Of a stretch of 64,000 nucleotides of DNA, positions 42,930-52,133 are shown in pieces (the stretch's first letter is position 1; each line of letters starts with the position of its first letter). The notes under the pieces are model-generated. The model ran no database searches, had not been told where the DNA came from, and saw only the letters and a program-made list of their open reading frames with translations. The position numbers and the translations under genes were made by a program. The stretch lies in NCBI GenBank assembly GCA_038182865.1, contig CP116226.1:1798001-1862000 (forward strand), given 5' to 3'. The DNA is from Microbacterium enclense (lineage in GTDB: Bacteria > Actinomycetota > Actinomycetes > Actinomycetales > Microbacteriaceae).

Positions 42930-44848
42930 TGCAGGTCCTCGATCGGTGTGTCCAGTTCTACCGTGAGCCGGAGCTGAGTGCGGGATGCCAGGGGCAGGGC
43001 GAGGCGCGTCAGCCGCGGCCCCCACACGTCGGTGAGCATCGGATCGTCCAGGTCGCGCACCTCCAGGCTCGCGTCGACGTCGGCCGGCCAGCGCAGACGT
43101 GTCGGCCGGGCGCCCTCGAGCGGGACGATGCGGGCGCCGCCGGGCTCGAGGCGTACCTCACCGGCCACGAGCAGGTGGAGCCGGGTGTCATGGTCGGTGG
43201 GGTGGTCGTCGGCGAAACGCCAGACGTCGTCGATCTCGACGCGCCGGGCCGCGCGGTCGAGCGTCGCGCGGCGCCGCCAGGTCGACAGCCCGGCGTCAGG
43301 GTAGGCATCGGCGAGGTCGACGGTGAAGGTCGCGACATCGTCGCCGAGGGTGACCGCGGCGTCGCGGGCCGCGGCATCCCTCCCCGCCGGTTGGGCGGTC
43401 CCGCGCACGAGGGGAACGTTGTGCCAGGTGCTCTGCATGGTCCAGATGTCGTACCGGTCGGGCCCGAACGTCGCCGCGGTGTACGTGGGGCGCCCGGCGT
43501 CCACGATGACCGGTACGCCGTCGACGGCGACGAGGAACGAGCCCACGTCGTTGTGGTTGTGGTGCTCGCCGTTGTGGCCGCCCTTCGCGACGAGCGTCAG
43601 CCCGTCGCTCGCCCCGGCTTGTTCGCGAGCGAGGAAGACCTCGGTCGAGGTGAGCCACACCTCGCGTGGCAGGGGCGGTGTCGCCGGCGACGCCGTCACC
43701 CATGCGTCGTCGGTGAGGGCCCGCAGCAGTCGTCCGAGCCCCTCCCTCTCGGTGGCCACGGGGGTGCCCGCCCGGCGGTGCGCGGCCGCGAACGCGGCAG
43801 CCTCGGTGTCGCCGTGACGGCGGGCCGCCCGGTGCAGGGCGTGCCAGGGTTGATCCGCCGGGGGCCGCGCTTGGCCGTCGGCGTGGTTGACGAACCAGTC
43901 GCCGCCGAGGTGCGATCGGTGGGGGAACGCGACCGTCTCGCGCAAAGCGGTGACCGTGGTGGTGTCGCCGCCGCCGACGGTCGCGTGCGCGAGAACGTCG
44001 AGGACCTCGAGCGCGCGTGCCGCACCGTTCCACCAGTACGCGTAGCCCTCGTCGATGGCGCCGTCGGCGGGGAGGACGGCGACGTAGCGGTCGAGCCCCT
44101 CGAGCGCGAGGGCGACGACGCGGTCGCGCTCGGCGGTCTCGTCCTGGCCGTCGAGGAGGCGCAGGGCGGCGACGATGACGTTGCCGTGGATCCACGGGTT
44201 CCAGTTGTGCACGTCGCCGTCGAGACCGATCCAGTGCCAGTCGCGCCGACGCTGGAACGGCTCGAACACACGGACCCGGGCTTCGTGGCGGATGCGGTCT
44301 CGGACGCCGGGCGCCCGGGCGTCCAGGACCGAGCCGAGCAGGTGGTCGACCCACGCGAGCTGAGCGACCGCTTCACCCGCGCCGAGGTCGACGTACGGGT
44401 CGGTCACGGTCGCGAGCACCGCTCCGTGGACCCGGCGGGTGTCGTCGTGCGCCGGCCAGCACCACGAGCTCTGCTCGCACAGCAGGATCACACCGTCGAC
44501 GACGTCATCGACCCACGCGTCGTCGAGCGTGACGGCGGCGGCGATCGATGCGCGGCTCAACCGACGCTGACGTGCGAACGCGGCGTCCTCCCACGCGGTG
44601 CGGTCGCCGTCGCGGTGCACACGCGCCGCGTCGCTGGCCCGGGGGTGCGGCCAGGACGTCTGTCGCTCAGCCTCGGCGCGCGCCAGGATCTCGGCGATTC
44701 CGACACGATCGGCTGACCCTTCGTGGCCGTCCCAGACGGTGCGGTCGGTGGCCGGGGCAACGGGCAGCGCCTCGTCGGGCGCGCGCAGCGAGATGCCCGC
44801 GAAGTGGGGCGCGAGCGGCCCGGTGAAGGGGGTGGTGGGGAACGGCAT
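42926..44848 (-). CDS. Heparinase II/III-family polysaccharide lyase, cytoplasmic
   Basis: The 640-residue protein combines an N-terminal alpha/alpha toroid (with NWNPWIHGN at 215-223 and DEGYAYWW at 266-273, matching the lyase active-site His and Tyr regions) with a C-terminal beta-sandwich carrying KGGHNGEHHNHNDVGSF at 422-438, the family hallmark. Such enzymes cut uronic-acid polysaccharides by beta-elimination, leaving an unsaturated uronosyl end. There is no signal peptide, so it probably acts on imported oligosaccharides. ATG 44848 follows AAGGAG. It leads the leftward operon. Its products would suit the GH88 enzyme encoded opposite. Confidence 0.85.
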   Translation of the reverse strand: MPFPTTPFTGPLAPHFAGISLRAPDEALPVAPATDRTVWDGHEGSADRVGIAEILARAEAERQTSWPHPRASDAARVHRDGDRTAWEDAAFARQRRLSRASIAAAVTLDDAWVDDVVDGVILLCEQSSWCWPAHDDTRRVHGAVLATVTDPYVDLGAGEAVAQLAWVDHLLGSVLDARAPGVRDRIRHEARVRVFEPFQRRRDWHWIGLDGDVHNWNPWIHGNVIVAALRLLDGQDETAERDRVVALALEGLDRYVAVLPADGAIDEGYAYWWNGAARALEVLDVLAHATVGGGDTTTVTALRETVAFPHRSHLGGDWFVNHADGQARPPADQPWHALHRAARRHGDTEAAAFAAAHRRAGTPVATEREGLGRLLRALTDDAWVTASPATPPLPREVWLTSTEVFLAREQAGASDGLTLVAKGGHNGEHHNHNDVGSFLVAVDGVPVIVDAGRPTYTAATFGPDRYDIWTMQSTWHNVPLVRGTAQPAGRDAAARDAAVTLGDDVATFTVDLADAYPDAGLSTWRRRATLDRAARRVEIDDVWRFADDHPTDHDTRLHLLVAGEVRLEPGGARIVPLEGARPTRLRWPADVDASLEVRDLDDPMLTDVWGPRLTRLALPLASRTQLRLTVELDTPIEDLQ

Positions 44849-44880
44849 CGGTCTCCTTACGGCGGTGCTCTCTCGCCTAA

Positions 44881-44930
44881 AACGATCATAAACGATCATT
44901 AAGAATCAGAAAAGATGTTGTGATGTTGTT
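44881..44930. promoter_or_regulatory. 10-bp-phased direct repeats over divergent promoters
   Basis: AACGATCATA and AACGATCATT are consecutive 10-mers (44881-44900), and the weaker AAGAATCAGA, AAAGATGTTG and TGATGTTGTT continue the same 10-base period. They cover TATGAT on the minus strand (44890-44885), a likely -10 for the lyase operon. Direct repeats are typical operators for DeoR-type HTH proteins, so the hybrid regulator is the obvious candidate to bind here. Confidence 0.65.
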
Positions 44931-44946
44931 TTTTGATTGATACGCT
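44918..44946 (+). promoter_or_regulatory. Promoter of the rightward uronate operon
   Basis: -35 TTGTGA (44918-44923), 17-base spacer and extended -10 TGATACGCT (-10 at 44941-44946) direct transcription toward the DUF2264 gene, giving a leader of about 48 bases. The -35 abuts the phased repeats. Confidence 0.65.
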
Positions 44947-45000
44947 CGCCAACGTTCACCGGTCCCCGCCGGTGCACCGACGGTCTTCGAAGGAGAATCC

Positions 45001-47013
45001 GTGGCGACTTCCGCCCTTCCCCGCCTCGCCGGCGGACAGCGTAGCGACTGGCTCGCCGTGGCCGATGTGCTGCTCGACGCCGCGCGGCGGCACGCGACCC
45101 CGGGCCGCGGACGCATCGTGTTCCCCGGCGCCGAGGGCGGTTACGGAGCCGCGGTCGACGGCCTCGAGGGTTTCGCGCGGGTGTTCCTGCTCGCGGCGTT
45201 CCGCATCGCCGGAGCGCGAGGAGAGGGTGTCGACGACCTGATCGCGTTCTTCTCCGACGGCGTGCGGACCGGCGTCGACCCGGATGCCGCCGACCGCTGG
45301 GTGCGTATGGACGAGCACGCGCAGGCCAAGGTCGAAGCCGCCTCCCTCGCCCTCGCGCTCGACCTCACGCGCGACTGGATCTGGGATGCGCTCGACGCCC
45401 CGACACGTCAGCGGGTCATCGCGTACCTCGCCCCGGTCGTCGGCGACGGCACCTACCCGCAGACCAACTGGGTCTGGTTCCGCATCGTCGTCGAGACGTT
45501 CCTCCGCTCGGTGGGAGGCCCCTGGTCGGCCGCCGACATCGCCGCCGACCTCGCGCGGCACGACTCCTTCGTCCGCGCCGACGGATGGTTGTCCGACGGT
45601 ACGGAGCGGGCCTTCGACCACTACGTGGGATGGGCGCTGCACGTGTACCCGGTGCTGTGGCCCCGCATGACCGGCGCCGCCGACCTCGTCGGCGACCGTA
45701 CGACGGACGACGTCGCGCGCTTGGACCGGTTCCTCCTCGACGCCGTCCACCTCGTCGGCGCCGACGGTTCGCCGCTGCTCCAGGGCCGCAGCCTCATCTA
45801 CCGCTTCGCCGCGGCCGCACCGTTCTGGGCGGGTGTCCTCGCCGAGGTCCCCTCCACCGGGGTGGGGCGTCTGCGTCACGCCGCCGGTGCCGTCGTCGAC
45901 CACTTCGTCTCGCGCGGCGCGCCCGACGCCGACGGCATCCTCACTCTCGGGTGGCACGGTGCGTGGCGCGAGCTCGCCCAGTCGTACTCCGGTCCCGGCT
46001 CGCCCTACTGGGCGGTCAAGGGGCTGATGGGCATCGTCCTCCCCGCCGATCACCCCGTGTGGAGCGCTGTCGACGAACCGCTGCCGATCGCCGAGGGCGA
46101 CGACCTCCGCACCGTCGCCGCGGCCGGATGGATCGTCTCGGGGACACGCGCCGACGGCATCGTCCGCGTCGTCAACCACGGGACCGACAAGGCCCGCCCC
46201 GGCGACCGCACGGCCGATTCGCCGCTGTACGCCCGCCTCGGCTACTCCACGGCCACCTTTCCGCTGCTCGACGACCTCGCCTGGGCAGATCCGCTGGAGC
46301 AGTCCGTCTCGCTCGTCGACGCGACCGGCCGTGCGTCGCACCGGACCGCTCTCCGGCCGCTCGGCGCGCACGTGCTCGACGGCGTGGGGGTGGCGGCCTC
46401 GACGTCGGACGTGCACACGGTCGACGTCGTCCCCACGACGCACCGTCACGGCGCAGGACTCGCCGGTGCCGTGCGTCCTCTCGGCCGCGTGACGGTGCGT
46501 TCGCTCGTGCGGCGTGCGTGGGAGGTGCGCATCGCCTCGATCGACGCCCTCGCCCCCGGCCTCGACGTCGACGGCCTGCGCGTCCGCCTGGGCGGCTGGC
46601 CGCTCGCGGGGGAGACCCCGCAGCACGCCACCGACACCGGCACCGCCGAGGTTCGGGTGGAGGGCCGGGTCTCCGGCATCCGGGCTCTCACCCCCGATGC
46701 CACCTCGCGCGTCGTGGTCCGCCGCAACGCCAGTCCTCTCGGCGCTGTCGCCGCCGTCCCGGTCCTCACCTGGGACGCGGAGGTGGGGATGCCGTTCGCC
46801 GCCCTCGTGACCCTCGCCGGTGACGAGGCCCCCGGCGACGCTCCGGTCTCCCTCGAGATCGAGGGCGACGAGCCCGCCGCGGTCGTGACCTGGCCCGACG
46901 GTCACCGCACGCGCACCCCTCTCACAGACTCCGGAGCCTCCCGATGGGCGCACCGGCATTCACGGGCCCGCACCGGCGCCCCGTACGCAATCGCAAAGGA
47001 GCAGCACGCATGA
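45001..47013 (+). CDS. DUF2264 protein (putative carbohydrate-active enzyme)
   Basis: The 670-residue protein matches DUF2264: helical N-terminal half with FVRADGWLSDGTERAFDHYVGWALHVYPVLW and RLDRFLLDAVHLVGADGSPLLQGRSLIYRFA, and a beta-rich second half. Similar toroid-plus-beta architectures occur in lyases and hydrolases acting on uronic-acid glycans, but no activity is established for this one. GTG 45001 follows AAGGAGAA. It lacks a signal peptide. It is the first gene of the rightward operon and is divergent from the heparinase-like gene, so both may work on the same oligosaccharide. Confidence 0.8.
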   Translation: MATSALPRLAGGQRSDWLAVADVLLDAARRHATPGRGRIVFPGAEGGYGAAVDGLEGFARVFLLAAFRIAGARGEGVDDLIAFFSDGVRTGVDPDAADRWVRMDEHAQAKVEAASLALALDLTRDWIWDALDAPTRQRVIAYLAPVVGDGTYPQTNWVWFRIVVETFLRSVGGPWSAADIAADLARHDSFVRADGWLSDGTERAFDHYVGWALHVYPVLWPRMTGAADLVGDRTTDDVARLDRFLLDAVHLVGADGSPLLQGRSLIYRFAAAAPFWAGVLAEVPSTGVGRLRHAAGAVVDHFVSRGAPDADGILTLGWHGAWRELAQSYSGPGSPYWAVKGLMGIVLPADHPVWSAVDEPLPIAEGDDLRTVAAAGWIVSGTRADGIVRVVNHGTDKARPGDRTADSPLYARLGYSTATFPLLDDLAWADPLEQSVSLVDATGRASHRTALRPLGAHVLDGVGVAASTSDVHTVDVVPTTHRHGAGLAGAVRPLGRVTVRSLVRRAWEVRIASIDALAPGLDVDGLRVRLGGWPLAGETPQHATDTGTAEVRVEGRVSGIRALTPDATSRVVVRRNASPLGAVAAVPVLTWDAEVGMPFAALVTLAGDEAPGDAPVSLEIEGDEPAAVVTWPDGHRTRTPLTDSGASRWAHRHSRARTGAPYAIAKEQHA

Positions 47014-48311
47014 AGCGCAAGATCGTCGTCGCGACTGGGGTGGGCATCGTCGCCGCCCTGTCGTTGACCGCCTGCAGCGGCGGATCGTCCGAGGCCCCCG
47101 CCCAGAGCGGTCCGGTCACACTGTCGATGTCGGGGTGGAGCCTCAGCACCACGCCGGAGTTCCAGGCCCTCGCCGACACCTTCCACGAAGAGAACCCCGA
47201 CATCACGATCGAGGTCAAGGAGTACGACTCCACCAATTACGACACCCTCATGACGGCCGACTTGGCCGCGGGCACCGGTCCCGACATCGTCACGCAGAAG
47301 AACCTCAAGACCTTCATCACGTACCAGGCCGGTGGTCAGCTCGCCGACGTCTCCGACGTGACCCTGCCCGACGGCATCGGCGGCGCCGGGGCCTACGAGG
47401 TCGACGGCGCCACCTGGGCCGTGCCCTACCGCCAGGACTCGTGGGTGCTCTTCTACAACAAAGACCTCTTCACGCAGGCCGGCGTCGCCGAGCCCGACGG
47501 GTCGTGGACCTGGGACGACTACGAGAAGGCGGCCGAGCAGCTGACCACGAAGCTCGGTGCCGCCGGTTCCGCCGCTCTCGGCACCTACCAGCACAGCTGG
47601 CAGTCGACCGTCCAGGGCTTCGCCAACGCGCAGAGCCCCGACGCCGACATCCTCGACGGGAACTTCGGCTACCTGAAGCCGTACTACGAGCGTTCGCTCG
47701 CGCTGCAGGACGCGGGCGCCCAGGTCGAGTACAACACCGTCACCGCGAACAAGCTCACCTACCAGGCCGAGTTCGGCAAGCAGCAGGCGGCCATGATGCC
47801 CATGGGCACCTGGTACGTCGCGACGCTCATCGCGCAGCAGGCCAAGGGAGAGGCCGACGCGTTCTCGTGGGGCTTCGCCCCCATCCCGCAGTACGACTCC
47901 TCGACGACCGGCACCTCGAAGACCCCGGTGACCTTCGGCGACCCGACGGGCTTCGCGATCAACAAGGCGGCGGATGCCACCAAGCTCGCCGCCGCGAAGA
48001 AGTTCCTCGCCTTCGCCGCCGGGGAAGACGGCGCGCAGGTGCTCGCGGGTCTGGGCATCACGCCGGCCCTGACCAGCGACACCGTCGCCCAGACGTACTT
48101 CGCGGTCAAGGGCGCCCCCACCGACGAGCTGTCGTCGTTCGCGTGGTCGTCGCACGACACGAAGCCGGAGAACCCCACGTCGGCCAAGACCGCGGCGGTG
48201 CAGAACATCCTGCTCGACCTGCACACCGCGGTGATGTCGGGGTCGACGTCGATCGACGACGCGATCACGACCGCCGAGAACCGCGTCAAGAGCGAGGTCG
48301 GCGTCGGCTGA
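47010..48311 (+). CDS. ABC oligosaccharide-binding lipoprotein
   Basis: The 433-residue lipoprotein has lipobox LTAC (Cys22) and a family-1 solute-binding fold: LSMSGWSLSTTPEFQALADTFHEENPDITI, LAAGTGPDIVTQKN, YRQDSWVLFYNKDLF. It presumably binds uronic-acid-containing oligosaccharides at the cell surface. The ATG overlaps the DUF2264 stop. A strong 12-bp hairpin follows the stop. Confidence 0.9.
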   Translation: MKRKIVVATGVGIVAALSLTACSGGSSEAPAQSGPVTLSMSGWSLSTTPEFQALADTFHEENPDITIEVKEYDSTNYDTLMTADLAAGTGPDIVTQKNLKTFITYQAGGQLADVSDVTLPDGIGGAGAYEVDGATWAVPYRQDSWVLFYNKDLFTQAGVAEPDGSWTWDDYEKAAEQLTTKLGAAGSAALGTYQHSWQSTVQGFANAQSPDADILDGNFGYLKPYYERSLALQDAGAQVEYNTVTANKLTYQAEFGKQQAAMMPMGTWYVATLIAQQAKGEADAFSWGFAPIPQYDSSTTGTSKTPVTFGDPTGFAINKAADATKLAAAKKFLAFAAGEDGAQVLAGLGITPALTSDTVAQTYFAVKGAPTDELSSFAWSSHDTKPENPTSAKTAAVQNILLDLHTAVMSGSTSIDDAITTAENRVKSEVGVG

Positions 48312-48324
48312 CGCTCCCTCCGCC

Positions 48325-48353
48325 GGCCGGCCCGGGTCCGTCCCGGGCCGGCC
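48325..48353 (+). terminator. Strong 12-bp hairpin after the binding-protein gene
   Basis: GGCCGGCCCGGG and CCCGGGCCGGCC pair perfectly around a 5-base loop, between the binding-protein and permease genes. There is no T-run, so it may protect the upstream mRNA and reduce read-through instead of ending transcription. Confidence 0.65.
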
Positions 48354-48386
48354 ACCCCTGAGATCCCTTCACGATCTGGAGACCCC

Positions 48387-49337
48387 ATGGCGACCATCGC
48401 CGACACGCGCCGGACGGCGCCGCAGACCGGGCGTCGACCCGGGCGACGACCCGAGCGCCGCCGCTCCCGTCTGACGCTGCGCAGCACCCTCATCGGGTGG
48501 AGCTTCATCCTCCCCAACTTCCTCGGCTTCGCGGCGCTGACGCTCGTTCCCGTCGTGACGCTGTTCTACATGTCGATGACGAACTGGAACGTCTTCGGGT
48601 CGTCGGCATTCGTGGGGCTCGCGAACTTCCAGCGCCTCCTCGGCGACGGCAGCTTCCACATCGCCCTGTTCAACACGCTGTACTACGCGGCCCTGCACAT
48701 CCCGCTGACGATGATCGTCGCGCTGGGGCTCGCGCTGCTGCTGAACAACAAGCTGCGCGGAGTGGCGTTCTTCCGCACCGCCGCGTTCTTCCCGTACATC
48801 ACCTCGATCGTCGCGATCGCCGTGGTGTGGAACCTGCTCTTCAGCCCCGAATACGGCCCCATCAACGAGATCCTGCGGTTCTTCGGTCTGCAGAACCCGC
48901 CCGGATGGCTCACCTCGTCGGAGTGGGCCATGCCCGCCGTCGTCATCATCAGCACGTGGCGAGACATGGGCTACTACATGATCCTCTTCCTCGCGGGGCT
49001 GCAGACCGTGCCGCGCGAGCTGCACGAGGCGGCGCGCGTCGACGGCGCGAACGTCTGGCAGCGGTTCGTCAACGTCACGCTGCCGTGCCTGCGCCCGACG
49101 ACGTTCTTCGTCACGGTCATGCTCACGATCAACTCGTTCAAGATCTTCGACCTGATCCTCGTGATGACCCAGGGCGGCCCCGGGCAGTCCACGCTCGTGC
49201 TCTCGCAGTTCATCTACCAGAAGGGCTTCCAGGAGAACCAGTTCGGGTACGCCTCCGCGGCCTCGATCGTGCTGTTCCTCCTGTGCATCGTCGTGACGCT
49301 CGTGCAGTTCTTCCTCAACAAGAAGCGGGACGCCTGA
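48387..49337 (+). CDS. ABC sugar transporter permease (MalF-like)
   Basis: The 316-residue protein has an arginine-rich start, six membrane helices (from SFILPNFLGFAALTLVPVV) and the EAA loop ELHEAARVDGANVWQRFVNV. It forms the importer channel with the next gene product. The ATG follows a GGAG about 7 bases upstream, 34 bases after the hairpin. Its stop overlaps the next start. Confidence 0.92.
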   Translation: MATIADTRRTAPQTGRRPGRRPERRRSRLTLRSTLIGWSFILPNFLGFAALTLVPVVTLFYMSMTNWNVFGSSAFVGLANFQRLLGDGSFHIALFNTLYYAALHIPLTMIVALGLALLLNNKLRGVAFFRTAAFFPYITSIVAIAVVWNLLFSPEYGPINEILRFFGLQNPPGWLTSSEWAMPAVVIISTWRDMGYYMILFLAGLQTVPRELHEAARVDGANVWQRFVNVTLPCLRPTTFFVTVMLTINSFKIFDLILVMTQGGPGQSTLVLSQFIYQKGFQENQFGYASAASIVLFLLCIVVTLVQFFLNKKRDA

Positions 49338-50251
49338 TGACCGATCTCCTCGTCCCCGACGCGACCCGCACGCTCGTCACCGCGGGCGCGAAGCCGCCGC
49401 GCCGGCGCCCGATCGCCGGTGCCCATCCCGCCCGACGCGTGGGACGCGTCATCGGCTACGCCGTCATGATCCTGGCGGCCGCGGCTCTCCTGCTGCCGTT
49501 CTTCTGGATGATCATGAGCTCGCTCAAGACGCCGAACGACGTCTTCAGCGCGCCGGTGAAGTGGTTCCCCGAGACGTGGGTGTGGAGCAACTACGTCGAC
49601 ATCTGGACGCAGTCCGGCATGCTCACGTGGATCCGCAACACCCTCGTGCTCGCGGTCGTGGTGACGTTCCTCCAGGTGCTGACCGGCTCGTTCGCGGCCT
49701 ACGGGTTCTCGCGCATGCGCTTCCCGGGGCGCGACGTCCTGTTCCTCGTCTACATCGGCACGATCGCCGTGCCGTGGCAGTCGTACATGATCCCGCAGTT
49801 CATCCTGCTCTCGAACGTCAAGGTGTCGAACACCCTCTGGGCGATCATCCTCATCCAGGCGTTCGGTGCGTTCGGGGTGTTCCTCATGAAGCAGTACTAC
49901 GACACGATCCCCGAAGACCTGTCCGAGGCCGCCCGCCTCGACGGTCTGAGCGAGTACGGCATCTGGGCGCGCATCATGCTGCCCCTGTCGATCCCCGCGA
50001 TCGCGAGCCTGACGATGCTCACCTTCGTCAGCACGTGGAACGACTACCTGGGACCGCTCATCTACCTGCGCAACCCCGACCTGTGGACGATCCAGCTCGG
50101 CCTCCAGAGCTTCGTCAGCACCCTGTACGACGCCAACTACGCGCTGCTGTTCGCGGGGCTCACGATGTCGGTCGTGCCGATCGCGGTCGTCTTCCTCCTC
50201 GGGCAGAAGTACTTCGTCGAGGGCATCGCCACCAGCGGGATGAAGGGCTGA
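49337..50251 (+). CDS. ABC sugar transporter permease (MalG-like)
   Basis: The 304-residue protein has six membrane helices and the EAA loop DLSEAARLDGLSEYGIWARI, and ends with the common EGIATSGMKG. The ATG shares one base with the preceding stop (TGATG). As in the galactan operon, no ATPase gene accompanies the permeases. Confidence 0.92.
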   Translation: MTDLLVPDATRTLVTAGAKPPRRRPIAGAHPARRVGRVIGYAVMILAAAALLLPFFWMIMSSLKTPNDVFSAPVKWFPETWVWSNYVDIWTQSGMLTWIRNTLVLAVVVTFLQVLTGSFAAYGFSRMRFPGRDVLFLVYIGTIAVPWQSYMIPQFILLSNVKVSNTLWAIILIQAFGAFGVFLMKQYYDTIPEDLSEAARLDGLSEYGIWARIMLPLSIPAIASLTMLTFVSTWNDYLGPLIYLRNPDLWTIQLGLQSFVSTLYDANYALLFAGLTMSVVPIAVVFLLGQKYFVEGIATSGMKG

Positions 50252-50254
50252 GCC

Positions 50255-50929
50255 GTGCGCCGCATCTCTCACGACACGTACGCGAGTATCTTCGCCACGG
50301 TCTACCTCGGTCTGATGGTCAACGCGCTGCTGCTCGTCGGCTGTGCTCCGTTGGTGTTCCTACTGCTGACGACCGACCCGACCGTCTCCTGGCCCCTGCT
50401 GGTGATCGCGGCACCGCTGTGCGCCCCCGCTGTGGCCGGGGCACTGACCGCCTTCCGTGCTCACGGGCTGGGGGAGGGGCGCGTGGCCCGGGCCTTCTGG
50501 GCCGGGTGGCGGCGCACCGCGGGGAAGGCCCTCGCCGTGGGCGCCCTCGTGTCCGCCGTCGTCGCGATCGTGCTCGTCGACGTGCGCGTGGTGTCCGCGG
50601 CATCCTGGGCCGTCGTCGTCGTGCCGCTGTGCGGCACGGTCGCCCTGCTCGTGCTGGCCACCGCGCCGGTGGCGCTCACCGCGCTGACCGAGGCTCCCGG
50701 CACGCCGCTGCGGGTGCTCCTGCAGACGGCCGTGGTCCTGGCGGTTCGCCGCTGGTACCTCAGCGCGGTGAGCCTGCTGGTCGTCGCCGGTCAAGCGGCC
50801 CTGTTCGTCACCTCTCCCGCGTTGGCTCTCGGTCTCACCGCCGCGCCCGCCCTCTACCTGGTGTGGGCGAATGCCCGCTACGCCCTCCGCCCCGTGCTTC
50901 CGGCCGACGCCTCCGTCGCCGCCGTCTGA
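50255..50929 (+). CDS. YesL-like (DUF624-type) membrane protein
   Basis: The 224-residue protein has about five membrane helices, beginning YASIFATVYLGLMVNALLLVGCAPLVFLL. The segment TDPTVSWPLLVIAAPLCAPAVAGALTAFR resembles DUF624/YesL proteins, which often accompany sugar ABC permeases in pectin and uronate loci and have no settled function. GTG 50255 is 3 bases after the permease stop. The family call rests on the first 90 residues and on position. Confidence 0.6.
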   Translation: MRRISHDTYASIFATVYLGLMVNALLLVGCAPLVFLLLTTDPTVSWPLLVIAAPLCAPAVAGALTAFRAHGLGEGRVARAFWAGWRRTAGKALAVGALVSAVVAIVLVDVRVVSAASWAVVVVPLCGTVALLVLATAPVALTALTEAPGTPLRVLLQTAVVLAVRRWYLSAVSLLVVAGQAALFVTSPALALGLTAAPALYLVWANARYALRPVLPADASVAAV

Positions 50930-50948
50930 ACCGAAGGACTTCCCCCGC

Positions 50949-52133
50949 ATGACGACCTCGCCTCCCGCCACCGGAGTGGGCACCGCCCGCGTCGACACCG
51001 ACCGCGCCATCGCGCAGGTGCTCGCCACCGTCCGCGCCAACATCGACGCCTTCGGCCCGCGCTACCCCGACGACACGACCAGCGACAACCGCTACGCCCT
51101 GCGCCCCGCGGTCCCCGGCTTCGCCGAGGGAGCGAACCGGGGATGGACGACCAGTTTCTGGCCCGGCATGCAGTGGATCGCCTACGAGCTCACCGGTGAC
51201 GACGTGTACCGGGATGCCGCCCTCGACCACGCTGCGGACTTCGGTCGCCGCGTGCGCGAGGGAGACGACCTCGACACCCACGATCTGGGCTTCCTCTACA
51301 CGCTGTCGTGCGTCGCGCCCGAGCGCCTGCTCGACGACCACGACGCCCGTGCCGCCGCGCTCGCCGCGGCCGACCACCTCATGACCCGCTACCTGCCCTC
51401 GGCGGGGATCATCCAGGCCTGGGGCGACCTCGCCGATCCCGCGCAGCGTGGTCGCACGATCATCGACAGCCTCATGAACATGCCGCTGCTCACGTGGGCA
51501 GCCGAGCAGACCGGCGACCAGCGATACCGCGAGGTCGTCGCCCGGCACACGGCCGAGCTCCGTCGGCACATCCTGCGGCCCGACGGCTCGACCTTCCACA
51601 CCTTCTACTGGAACGCCGAGACCGGCGAGCCGCTCCGCGGAGCGACCGAGCAGGGCGCCTTCGACGACTCGTGCTGGGCGCGCGGGCAGGCGTGGGGCAT
51701 CTACGGCTTCGCCATGAACCACCGGGCGACCGGCAACGGCGACCTCCTGGACGCCTCCCGCATCTGCGCCGAGTACTTCCTCGCGCACCTCCCCGCCGAC
51801 GATGTGCCCTACTGGGACCTCGTGTACAACGACGGTGCCGACGCCCCGCGCGACAGCTCGGCGGGCGCGATCGCGGTCTGCGGACTCTACGAGCTCGCCG
51901 ACGTCGACCCCGAGGGCGCCGAGCGCTGGCGGGCCGCGGCCGACCGCATCCTGGCATCCCTCATCGCCCGGTACACCCCGGCGCGCGCCGCTGACGCCGA
52001 CACGGTGCTGCTGCACAGCGTCTACGACCTGCCGAAGAACGTCGGTGTCGACGAGGGCACGCTCTGGGGCGACTACTTCTACTTCGAGGCCCTCGCCCGC
52101 GCTTCCCGGCCCGACTGGCGGCCGGTGTGGTGA
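50949..52133 (+). CDS. GH88 unsaturated glucuronyl hydrolase
   Basis: The 394-residue alpha/alpha-barrel enzyme has the two GH88 aspartates: Asp112 in DTHDLGF and Asp173 in IIDSLMNMPLL. Their spacing of 61 equals that of Asp88/Asp149 in the Bacillus GL1 enzyme. ANRGWTTSFWPGM and GCWARGQAWGIYGF-type phrases are also typical. It removes the unsaturated uronic acid that a lyase leaves at the non-reducing end, by hydrating its double bond. Cytoplasmic. AAGGA precedes ATG 50949. Its product is the expected feed for KduI. Confidence 0.93.
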   Translation: MTTSPPATGVGTARVDTDRAIAQVLATVRANIDAFGPRYPDDTTSDNRYALRPAVPGFAEGANRGWTTSFWPGMQWIAYELTGDDVYRDAALDHAADFGRRVREGDDLDTHDLGFLYTLSCVAPERLLDDHDARAAALAAADHLMTRYLPSAGIIQAWGDLADPAQRGRTIIDSLMNMPLLTWAAEQTGDQRYREVVARHTAELRRHILRPDGSTFHTFYWNAETGEPLRGATEQGAFDDSCWARGQAWGIYGFAMNHRATGNGDLLDASRICAEYFLAHLPADDVPYWDLVYNDGADAPRDSSAGAIAVCGLYELADVDPEGAERWRAAADRILASLIARYTPARAADADTVLLHSVYDLPKNVGVDEGTLWGDYFYFEALARASRPDWRPVW

